A DNA stretch of 64,000 nt, taken from Bemisia tabaci (lineage: Eukaryota > Arthropoda > Insecta > Hemiptera > Aleyrodidae). The stretch's first letter is position 1. Every line of letters begins with the position of its first letter. The notes below the pieces were generated by a model. It ran no database searches, was not told the origin of the DNA, and saw only the letters and a program-made list of their open reading frames with translations. Below, piece by piece: positions 54,415-64,000 of the stretch. Where the stretch lies: positions 35,702,263-35,766,262 of the forward strand of contig NC_092800.1 in assembly GCF_918797505.1 (NCBI RefSeq). Direction: 5' to 3'. A program made the position numbers and the translations under genes.

Positions 54415-54667
54415 TCCACCTCACAAGGGAAAACGCCCTATGAACATCCGGATGCCGCCGGATCTTTTCCTGTGACTCATCTATTTTTCCGGAAATTTAC
54501 AAATATTTTTCCTGGGAATTTTCAATGACCGTAGATTAAATTGCTTTTCGGGTTCTCTGTCAAACCAGAGGAGAAATATTCACAATTTTCTCTGAGATTG
54601 CATCTTTTATTGACGTAAATTTGGCGACGTTGGAAGGCTAATACGGCGCTTTTCCTCAGCGCGGCGG
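54415..54667. mobile_element. TGCCGTG-ended MITE, copy 5 (diverged)
   Basis: Same layout (AAAACGCCCTATGAAC left, AATACGGCGCTTTTCC right) with more substitutions than other copies. Confidence 0.75.
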
Positions 54668-55997
54668 AGCTGGAAACCGGAGTCCGCGCCGCGCCGCGTC
54701 GCAAGTGGCCCGCGCGACACGGCGTTTCGGTCGATGGAAATTAGTTATCCTGAGACTTGTCGCTTGTAACGATAATTGATGAAATGTTCCCGCCAGGATG
54801 TTGCAGTCGGGTACTGCCTTCGTCCGAAATTCTATTTCTCTCCCCCCTCCCGCCCCCCTCCTCTCCGGTGTCGGAGCCGACTTTTCTGCTACAGGTGCGC
54901 TGGGAGCCCTTGTCGACGCGCTGCAGCATCGTCGAACCTTGTTTTAATCTCGGGGTTGCCAGGCTCCGGGACTAGAGACGATAATTCAGAGACTGAGGAA
55001 ACTCGAAGCGCCTTCATTTACTGTACATGCAACACGGACAACCATCGAGCACGTCTAGTTGCATGAAGGCGTTTTGTCATCACGACCGATTTACGGCTTT
55101 AATGCACAGCACAGATTAGTCCAGATCGCTAACATCGGCGGAAGAGCGTGAGTAGTTTTGTGAAAGCCATTTGGCGGGAACATCCGTGGGCATTTAAATC
55201 TAGGAACCAAAACTGAAATTTTGGCTATTTTCAGCAGATTTTTGGCGGGAGAACATTTCTTTTTCAGATTTTTGTGAGATGAAACGTTCCAAAGAATTCA
55301 AGACTTAGTTTCTTAGTAGAATTTATGTGGTTCAATATTTTCAGATTAAAAGATGCAGCACTTACCCCCTTAATTTGGAATGTCTATCTCTCATCTATTC
55401 TGGATGAATCGATCTTCACCGCCAGATTATAATATATCATATTCTTGAAGTTTAAAGCCTTAGAAACCGAAAATTAAAGCAAAATCTTAGCAAAATGAGA
55501 CTTTTGGTTCCTAGTTTTGAATTCCCGCCAGGCCCCTATGAGAGCAGTTGATTTGCTGCCAACTGTTGTAAGAATATTGAAACAGAATACTTAGCATAAC
55601 AGTACTTGATAAAATCTTATTTGGTCAAAAACCATTATTACACACTACTATTTATACTTTATTAAAGCTTTATAATCAGATTCAAGAGGAAATTTCTCTC
55701 GCTCCGGTCAAGTTCTTTCACTAGTGGTAGTGCCATCAATTTTCTAAAGTTGCCTAACCTGTAGCAAAATTACTCACGCTTTCTAAGCATTGGCTAGATT
55801 GGACGTTGGCGATCTGGACTCCTATTTACGGCTTTAATGCACAGACGTTTTATGCATGGAGACAATGTATTGCATAGACCCCGAAATGACAATTTAAGCA
55901 ATCTAATAAGTCGAAGCAAAAGTTAAATTCGGGGCTCAATGGATAATTTTCATTTAGTGATGATAAGCAACTTGCGGAGCCAAAAATCAAATAAAAT
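54668..55997. other. GC-rich to AT-rich transition, no supported gene
   Basis: 54,660-54,960 is GC-rich with overlapping short frames on both strands. 54,998-55,068 carries a GCGCCTTCAT...ATGAAGGCG inverted pair related to a dispersed ~70-bp element (46,486; 48,830; 40,920; 56,590). Confidence 0.4.
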
Positions 55998-56951
55998 CCC
56001 TGGTAAAAATTGGCGATAAGAGCTGCGTTTCAAAATACCATGGGAATTCTTACAGCCGGCTAAAGAAGGCTACAGAAAATCATATAGCTGGCTGTAGAAT
56101 GCGGAAAAATTATACGGCCGGGCTGTATACGAAGCGATAAAAAATTATGCAGCCGGGCTATAGTTCCTATCGCCGGGCTTCACACTTAATCACCTGGCTG
56201 TTGCTTTTTCGCTATCGATTATAAAAGGCTATAAGAAATTGTGTAGTAATTTGTGTGCTTTGGAAATCATTAAGTTTGATACAGAACCACCTTAATATTT
56301 ACAAAACACACGTTATATTTTCCTTAAATACATATTTTTTTTCATCAATTAAAACGAGAATAATCCGTACAGGATGTGCAAATACATATAAAATCATGAG
56401 TTGAATAACGCTGACTCCGCCAGATTAAATATTAGAGCCTAACGCAAAGCGGAGCGGCGACGCACTGGCGCCTACAAACCTAACAGAGATACTTCACGCA
56501 TTGCGCAACGCTTGAAGTATCCCTGTAAGGTTTGTAGGCGCTAATGCGCGTTCCGCGCTGGCTGCCCGCCCGCCGCACCGCAGCGCGCCACGGCGCTTGA
56601 AGCAACTATTTCACACCAGAGGTATTGCACAGTATCATACGAAACTGAAGGCGCTCTAATATATTAGGAATGGCAGGCATCCATCAAAAGCAAGGAGCTT
56701 TCCTAGCAAAATGAATCAAGATACTACGGCCCAAAAATAGAGCGGTAGTCCAAAAACTCAATAAGTCCTAGCATCCGTTATTAGTAACATTTAGCATACA
56801 CTTCATCGCCTGGCTGTTGCTTAGTCGTCATCGGCTATAAAAGGCTATAAGAAATTGTGTAGCCGGCTATAGAAGCTATTGGAAATCTTACAGCCGGCCG
56901 TAGGTCTATGGTATTTTGGAACGCAGATTCTACTGCCAATTTTTACCAGGG
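55998..56951. mobile_element. CCCTGGTAAAAATTGGC element, copy 2 (954 bp, opposite orientation)
   Basis: Both ends are CCCTGGTAAAAATTGGC-type. It carries the hairpin seen in copy 1 (56,455-56,547) and about 130 bp of extra AT-rich sequence near 56,270-56,400. Confidence 0.88.
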
Positions 56952-57593
56952 ATTCACCTAATGATTCGTGATAAATGTCTGGTTGTCGGAAAAGAGCCGT
57001 TGGGCAAGCACTCTGCAAGGCGAGCTCTTGCAAATCATTTTAGGGTTCCTAAACCAACGCGAACAACCTGACGCGAATAAATTCTCTATCCTGAGATTTA
57101 GTATCTTGAGGACTTGTTTCTTTGAGACATAGTTTCTCGCATCCATCATATCTGTGAAATCTGGCAACCCTGTAACTCTCGGCGAATCTTGGTGAATCTC
57201 AGTAAATCTTGAAGAAGGAGGTTTTTACACGTTATGCAGATCCTCTTCAGCTATCCTTGTTTTTGCGCTATTAATCCGAGAGCTCAGTACGTAATCGGAG
57301 AACTTAAACCATGAACGGCTCCAACCCACGGGAAATTAATTGATACGATGCAAATTGCATAATTTAGTGGAGGAAAAAAATCAGAAATTCGCTCATTGAT
57401 TAATTACTCTTAACGATGCTCGACTCGAGCGCATTGACTTGACAATGAGGGAGTATATTTGAATAAATTTCCTTTAAAACCCACCAATCCGGTTATTTCT
57501 GATGAGATTTCATATCTTGCCTATTATTCATTTTTGATCGACGTTGATGCTTGAGAGAAATTCTGATGAGAGTTAAAACTTTGTCGCGCGATT

Positions 57594-58467
57594 CTTAATT
57601 AACTTTAATTTTTGTTTTGCGTTTTCCTCAGATTATTTCCATTTCTGTTTACTGAATTCTGTCTCAAGTTTGATCCATACGAGGTGCCAAGACCAAACGG
57701 TATAAATTGAAACCAAGTCACATCCGCCCATTATCAAATTTCATCGGACGGTTTATTTTCCACGAAGAATGGTATTGCATAGACTTTTTTGAAAATAACA
57801 AGGTAGTGAAATGGAGCTGGGTCCACGCCATTCTGCGGGGTAAAAGAGCCAAAAAGTTCGAAAATTGTAATTAGAGTAAAAAATTCGAGCTCTAACAAGC
57901 ACCAGTACAAGACCGCACGGAAAAAATTAAATTGCTGATTAAACAATTTAATTGCTAAAAAAAGTGGCTAACAATTTGCAAAAAAATGCTACTTCACCCA
58001 CCCCCGTGATTAAATTAGCTTACAATAGTGGTTAGAGTAGCAATTTTTTGTTGAAAAATCTACATTGAAACATTTCAGTCACTTTTTTTTAGCAATTGAA
58101 TTGTTAAATCAGCAATTTAATTTTTTTCCGTGTAACTTTAATTTTTGTTTTGCGATTTGCTCAGATTATTTCCATTCCTGTTGACTGCATTCTGTCTCAA
58201 GTTCGACCCACACGAGGTACTAAGACCAAGCGGTATTAAATGAATCGTATTAAGCAGAGAGAGACCAAGTCACATCAGCCATTATCAAATTTCATCGGAC
58301 GATTTTTTTTCCACGAAGAATGGTATAGTGTAGACTTTTTTGAAAATAACAAGGTGGTGAAATAGAGCTGGGTCCATACCATTTTGTGGGGGAAACAAAA
58401 CAAAAAAGTTAAAAATATCAATTCGAGTAAAAAATTTAAGCTCTAATGAGCACCAGTACAAGATCGA
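57594..58467. repeat. Tandem duplication (~330 bp) with a MITE at the junction
   Basis: 57,594-57,912 and 58,135-58,467 align throughout (TTAATTTTTGTTTTGCG start; GCACCAGTACAAGA end). The second has a short extra piece near 58,245. The 217-bp MITE lies exactly between the copies. Confidence 0.8.
57916..58132. mobile_element. 217-bp MITE with CACGGAAAAAATTAAATTGC ends
   Basis: Perfect or near-perfect inverted ends of about 40 bp (CACGGAAAAAATTAAATTGC, then TGATTAAACAATT) and inner AGCAATT motifs. Confidence 0.85.
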
Positions 58468-59158
58468 TGGAGGAGAGAGTCCAGCACAGGTAGCTTTCAT
58501 TGGAATATTAAGTTGAGGCCACGCCGAGAGATCTATGGCGTTTTGGGTCTTTTTAGACCTCGTCAGTAGATCGCATTCGTACAGTTCGGGCCACATTTCT
58601 CAGTGATTTTTTCCCCCTTTTTGAAAAATTGAACAGGTTTTCCTCCGTGAAATTTTGATAAGAATCTGTTCAACCGTTCTCCTGTGAGAAATAAATTGTT
58701 CGGTGGAATTGGGAGTGGCGGATATGACCTGGTTGCTTCCTGTTAAACGCAGTCCAATTTTGAAAGTTCCATCCAGTTGCATAACGCGAAACGCGACGCT
58801 CGGCTCATCAGATCAGCCTTCAAATACCAGGGTAGGCAATCTAAGTGACTGAGAAGCAGCGACAGGCCCGTTGCGACCTTTTGCTGGAGGAAAAGGAGGA
58901 GTTGCTTCTTATCGATAATAGCTGAAAACTCAAGATGGGTATTAAAAAGTCTGAAATTCACTCCTAGATTTTTTCCAGGCAGCAGGGGACTTTCGCACAG
59001 CGCAAGCATTTTCCATTGCGTTTTCAGTTTTGTAGATCATTTTATATTTTTATGATCTCTTGTATATTTCATACATACGTCGGGCGATTCCATTAACATT
59101 TTATTTATATGTGCTTTGATTAATTAAGTCAGGCATAACTTCATTTTAGGCTTGATTT

Positions 59159-59222
59159 TCTCTCTCTCTCTCTCTCTCTCTCTCCCCCTCTCCCCCTCCC
59201 CCCCCTCTCTCTCCCTCTCTTT
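59159..59222. repeat. CT microsatellite
   Basis: (TC)n of about 20 bp passing into CCCCCTCTCCC and back to CTCTCTC. Confidence 0.95.
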
Positions 59223-60060
59223 ATTGTATGTGTTAAGGATCAAATTTAACTTTTTAGAAATGTCAATGTATCACAAAAATCTAGACTTCCTCTCTTTTCC
59301 TCGAAATTCATATTTTGTTAAATACCACGGAACCACGAGCTGATTGATTAAGTAAGTAAATAAATTGTATCATTCTGTATGTATACTATTTTAATTTTCT
59401 ACTGCTAATTTACTTCATTCCTTTTCCAAGATTTTGTCACAAGACGACATTTGACATTTTAAAAAAAATTGTCGTTGAGAATAAAATCAACATTCCGACG
59501 ACCTTTCAAAGTTGGGCCCGTAGAGAAGCATAGAACGCGTTGTAGCCAGTTTTAAAGTAAAGCGCGTTCTTATAACGTAACATCTTAGGAGAAAAATCAG
59601 CTACTTCTCTGTAAAAACGTCAGTACGATCCAAGAGATTGGTTCCCTGAGAGAATATTATGTCTCCAGGTCCATAAATGAACTAGAACGTCACATGCAGC
59701 CAAGCACAGGTAAAATAAATGGAGTTAAGGCAATTTCAACTGTTTTCGCAAGATTTCACCCTCTCATGAGAAGGAGCCCAGAAGATTACCAGAAACGAAG
59801 AAATGAAATCTCTTTTTGTGAATTGCCGCAAGTATTTTTTCCTTCGCTGTCAAATACACTCTGTGAGTCACACATGTATTCTATGATTAAATCAGTAGCA
59901 ATGATAAATAATATGTGAATGCCCGTCATCCCTAGTAAAAATAAGCCAGCCTGGCGTCAGCGTGTAATCATAAACTACCTTGATTCAGATTGATACTGGC
60001 TGAAATCAGCCTGATAGCTTGGTTGAAGCTGAGGGTTCATGAGTTTTTGAACTCCTCCCC

Positions 60061-60614
60061 TGCCGTGATAGCGAAAAGAGCAGCATGGAGTTTTGAGAAA
60101 ACGGGCTCAGAAGCTTCTGATCGGAAAATTTTATTAAAAAAGCCTTCGTTCTTTGTCAAATTGCCAGTAATCGTTCGAAAGACTCCCCAGAAATCGTTTG
60201 GATGATTCAAAATCGACTTATTTTATTTCAATTACATAAAAAGGGTATTTTCAATTTTCATGAAAGTTTATTGTCAGGCAAGACAGCCGTAAGTGCTATA
60301 TTCTGCATGCTTTCGTGGTTGCGTTTTGGACACAAAACAAACACATATTCAGGTTAGAAAATGGCAGAAGAGGACGACACTACTTGAAAGCACTGTTTCA
60401 TTGGCTCCCTCGAGGAATATTGTCACTTACTGCTGTCTTGCCTAAAACTATGCCATTTTTTGTGCACGGCTTTCTCGTATGTCTCGTTTTGATACGATTC
60501 AGATGAATTTTGCTGCTTTAGCTATTTCAATGATTTCGTCTGAAAGAGATGAGATGACTTTTGAAGGAAACTAGATTTCGAAAATTTGACACTGCTCTCT
60601 TTGCTATCACGGCA
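60061..60614. mobile_element. TGCCGTGATAGCGAAAAGAG element, copy 2 (554 bp)
   Basis: Ends TGCCGTGATAGCGAAAAGAG and TCTTTGCTATCACGGCA pair. The body matches 45,292-45,931 minus the nested MITE, with an extra block near 60,305-60,385. Its first seven bases equal those of the ~250-bp MITE family. Confidence 0.85.
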
Positions 60615-60960
60615 GGGCCCTTCAACAGAAATCGATGTAATTTATAACTTTGCAAGTTTTGTAGCACATGCGTGTTTCACTCAGCACACGACGAAATTTC
60701 TCAATCCCACAATCTTCTTTTGAATAAAATTCGCGCATTGAGTTTTCGATTTCTGACGCTGTGCCGAGTTGAAAGTTCGTCTGCGATCAAGAGGAGACAA
60801 GGGTTGCGTTTCCGGAAGAGAAAAGCCTGGCGAAGGAATGAGTAATTAGTAATGCAAGTTTAAACACGAATTAAGGTCTGCGGCGCGGCGTTCCCGGTTC
60901 CAGGCCGTCCGCAGTCGCGCAGCGGAGCTGAAATTAGCCGTCTTGAACAACGGTCCATGC

Positions 60961-61214
60961 TGCCATGCTAAGGAAAAACGCCATATGAGCCTCCAGGCGT
61001 TGCCAAATTTCCTACAATAAAACATTAATTTTCTGGTAAACTTATGGATATTTTCCTTTCAATTGTTCAGATAATTTTGTTTGCTATTTCACCTAAAGTC
61101 CCTGAAAATTTCAAGGAAAAATATTCATATCTTTCCTCAAAAACAAACATTTTACTGTAGGAAATGTGGCAACTCTCGAATGTTCATACGGCGTTCTTCC
61201 TTAGCACGGTGGCA
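60961..61214. mobile_element. TGCCGTG-ended MITE, copy 6
   Basis: TGCCATGCTAAGGAAAAACG left end and TTCCTTAGCACGG right end. Confidence 0.88.
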
Positions 61215-61456
61215 GGGTCCACGGTCTCTGTTCTCGCCCGAGCAACTTCAATAGATCTTCACCCTGGTTTACGACCCTCAATTCCGACTAGCGGAACTTC
61301 CGAAGTATGCGACAGTGATTTTCGGCCCGACTTTCGGACCGACCGAGAGGTTTGTGGCCAGATCAAGGCGGATATCGAAATCTCGGACGCATCTCTTGGT
61401 GAACGGTTACTTCGTTAAGACTGAGAGTCGTTTTAGTCGGGATTAGTTCGATCCCT

Positions 61457-61589
61457 AGACATTTCGTCGCTCCTCTGACGTAAGGGCGTATCTCTATCCC
61501 ACATGAGCCTTGAAAAGCATGGATATATACGGAGGGCAGGGCTCACGTGGAAATCGATATACGTCCTTACGTCCGAGGAGCGACGAATT
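61457..61589. mobile_element. Palindromic MITE with TTCGTCGCTCCTC ends
   Basis: TTCGTCGCTCCTCTGACGTA on the left pairs with TACGTCCGAGGAGCGACGAA on the right; inner CATGAGCC/GGGCTCACGTG arms pair too. Confidence 0.8.
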
Positions 61590-61621
61590 CTGCACGGAAC
61601 AATGTGAAGAGGGTCGTTTAC

Positions 61622-61872
61622 TGTCGTGCGAAGGAAAAACGCCGTATGAATATTCGAATGTTGCCAATTCCATATCAAAGACTATGTATTTTTGAGAAAA
61701 GTTATGAATATTTTCCTTTAAATTTTCAGACACTTTCGATCAAAATACGGACGATATTCTCTGAAAAATAGGAAGAAAATTATCAACAAATTTTCTCGAA
61801 AATTCGTGATCGGTTAACGGAAATTTGGCAAAGCCCGAGGGCTCATATATGGCTTTCTTCCTTAGCACGGCA
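61622..61872. mobile_element. TGCCGTG-ended MITE, copy 7
   Basis: TGTCGTGCGAAGGAAAAACG left end, CTTAGCACGGCA right end. Copies 6 and 7 are only about 400 bp apart. Confidence 0.88.
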
Positions 61873-62373
61873 GTTTAGTACGAATCGATGCCTTAGTCCC
61901 AAGTCTTGCCTCTGGTTACAAGCGGAGTGAAATATTGAGCATGCTTATCTTCAAGTTGTTTCCATTAAAATACAATTTCTTGCAATTATTAACTCCGATT
62001 GCGCGTGTTCACGTTGTCTGCTCCTTCCCTACTCCTCCTTCCATAGCCCCCTTTCTACATTTGTGCAACATGTTGTGGCTAAATCCCAATAAATTGAGGT
62101 TCGTGTACGGTCACAATTTATTAATCAGGAATTCGTCACTTTCCGGCCAAAGTATCACAAGCGCCATGCGACGTTTAAACATTTCAACCTTCATTTTATT
62201 TTTTTACAGAGAAATTTTTCAACGAAGCTGTTGGAAAATTTCACTAAATTTTATCGACAGCACAAAGAAAATTCCCCATAAAGAGACCATAAAATGCAAC
62301 TCTCTATTGGTACCTAACAATATTCATTAAAGAGCTAACATGTTTTTCTTCGTGTATTACATGGTTATTTTTA

Positions 62374-62761
62374 ATTCGCCTTCAGCTGCTCACGCAGCAA
62401 TTGTTGTTGCGAATATGTTATGCGTGCTGATCTCAGCTCATTACATACTTGACTCTCTGAAGGCGTTTAATGTGCGAAAGTAGAGCACCCTGTTGGAGAA
62501 CAAGAGAAGTGGGATATTGAATTAATCGCTCAATACCTACTTCGTTCGTTCTCCGACAGATTGCGCTACTTGCGCGCATAAAACGCCTTCAGAGAGTCAA
62601 GTATGTAATGAGATGAGATCAGCACGCACAACATATTCGTAACAACAATTGCTGCAGGCGCAGTTGAAGGCGAATTGCTTTCGCACACATAAAACGCCTT
62701 CAGATTCAGAGAGTCAAGCATGTAATGAGCTGAAATCAGCACGCTCAATATGTTCGTAACA
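62374..62761. repeat. Three-unit inverted/direct repeat with CGCCTTCAG motifs
   Basis: 62,374-62,480 (forward), 62,566-62,676 (inverted) and 62,677-62,761 (inverted) share AACGCCTTCAGAGAGTCAAG, ATGAGATCAGCACG-type and ATATGTTCGTAAC motifs. Confidence 0.8.
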
Positions 62762-64000
62762 TCTGCATAAATGGGTTTGTATTCGATCGACTCATGTCGA
62801 TCAAAAAATAAAAACGTGAAACGATCAATACCGATTCAATGGATAAATACATTAAAAAGCGGATCAAAATCAGTAGAACACTTGCATTTACTATGATACT
62901 TCCAAATTGCAATGTCCCAAACTTAGGATCAACCAAGATTTTGAATTTCGCGATTTTAAGTCCAAACGTAGCATAGACTCACTCCCTGTAAATCGTTTGT
63001 GGAGGGTTTAAGGAGAAAACATGTAACTTTTTTTCCGAGTCCAGGCTCTGTCTAGTGGCCCATTAGGCCTGAACCCCTATCTTTTTGTATCCGTGAAAAT
63101 TTGTTTGAAGTCAAACATTTCAACCTCTTAAGAATGATCATGAACCTCCTCCATTCACCGAAGACCTCAACTGGGAGGCTCAAAAGAGCTGCGGTGAACT
63201 TTAAACTTCTTCAAACGTAATTAATCACGATGTATACCATGGAATCGGGCTTAATTTGAGTGAAGTTTACGGGACGACCAAGAGACAGAGACCTTAAATT
63301 CGACTCGGGAAAATAAATTCTCCTCGGTATTAGGTCCCCGCACCCCGCAGGTTTCCCAGACTTGCAAGACATCTTTCGCACGTGCAGGGACTATCAACAT
63401 CAACCCAGCCTTCGAAAAAACAGCACCCCCCTCACCCCATCACCCCTCCCCTCCAACGACCCTGACTCACATGTGAATTAAGATTAATGGGCCCGGCGCG
63501 TAAATCAGCATTGTATGACACGTTTTGTCGGGATCAATATTTAATTAGCGAAAATGGCGGGGCGCAGCGTTTTTAGGCGGCCCCGTAACCCCCACCCCGG
63601 TTCCCCCTCCCCCCCCCTCCCCCGATGTTCCATTAGCGTATTAGGCCGTTTTGTTCCGCACTCCGGGGCCGACGGGTGGGGATTTCCTGCCCCCCCCCCC
63701 CCACCCCAACGACCGGGTTCTATTGTCGGTAGCGGGCTTTCAGGGCTCGGAGTCACATTTCACGGGGATTTATGTCTTTTGATCGGGGGACCCGGGCACC
63801 ACAGCGAGAGCGGAAGACAATGATACTTTCGGAATGTTTTTTTTCGGTCCGGAATGTGGACTTTTTGAGATAAATTAATCCGGGGGCCGGCCCCCATCCG
63901 GCAGTGGCGAGGCGTGAATGGTCGATCATCGATATTTCCCTATTTGAACTGTGGTAAAGAATCGATTATTGGGGTGTTCGCTGCGAACATCCTAATAATC
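62762..64000. other. No supported gene; GC-rich islet at 63,540-63,830
   Basis: The islet contains AAAATGGCGGGGCGCAGCG, a motif type often near animal promoters, followed by C-rich tracts. Overlapping frames on both strands are C/G low-complexity and not convincing. Could be the edge of a promoter whose gene lies beyond the window. Confidence 0.25.

Noticed and set aside
63541..63823. Overlapping frames of 71 and 89 codons
   Set aside because: Driven by C/G homopolymer-like tracts; both strands are open, with no domain.

Overview
The window reads as animal nuclear DNA, most likely arthropod. It has spliced genes, long AT-rich introns and intergenic DNA, many MITE-like elements and foldback palindromes, and a tRNA-derived SINE with a poly(A) tail. 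The species cannot be named from this sequence; an insect such as a hemipteran would fit but is a guess. No bacterial-style operons, rRNA operon or CRISPR array are visible.

Region 1 (1-19,700) is a mosaic of repeats. It holds shuffled pieces of GC-rich coding sequence (about 500-4,000), three partial copies of an AT-rich unknown protein, a frameshifted RING-finger gene, a 242-bp tandem duplication and a 1.4-kb foldback element. From 8,486 to 18,480 there is a three-unit tandem repeat (about 0.82 kb per unit) of an Arg/Ser- and Thr/Pro-rich reading frame. The middle unit is split by a 6,875-bp inverted-repeat transposon (9,904-16,778) with a perfect 8-bp target-site duplication; the uninterrupted neighbouring units show the empty site. 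Inside this transposon lie a TTAA-flanked element, a TA-flanked MITE, another palindromic MITE and an unrecognised two-ORF cassette present twice, with internal 332-bp tandem repeats and 140-bp flanking direct repeats. The whole mosaic is bracketed by about 120-bp direct copies of one coding segment (1-121 and 19,259-19,381).

Region 2 (19,700-29,700) is mostly AT-rich DNA without convincing genes. It contains a nested foldback element (22,477-24,100), a MITE and a CpG-rich spot near 26,600-26,800 that may be a promoter and first exon on the minus strand.

Region 3 (29,700-38,200) holds the one gene I can identify with confidence: a minus-strand Mlx/bigmax-type bHLH leucine-zipper transcription factor. 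Five coding exons join in phase to give 220 residues from the first ATG, and an AATAAA signal lies downstream. Its introns carry several small inverted-repeat elements.

Region 4 (38,200-64,000) is a dense field of non-autonomous DNA transposons. It includes six of seven copies of a ~250-bp TGCCGTG-ended MITE, three copies of a ~265-bp MITE, two 0.8-0.95-kb CCCTGGTAAAAATTGGC elements, a 789-bp hAT-like element with perfect 8-bp duplication, and MITEs carrying minisatellites. Two or three CpG-rich islets (50,300; 54,120; 63,550) could be first exons or promoters of unseen genes. The genes do not form a shared pathway; the main theme is one regulator gene embedded in active-looking transposon territory.
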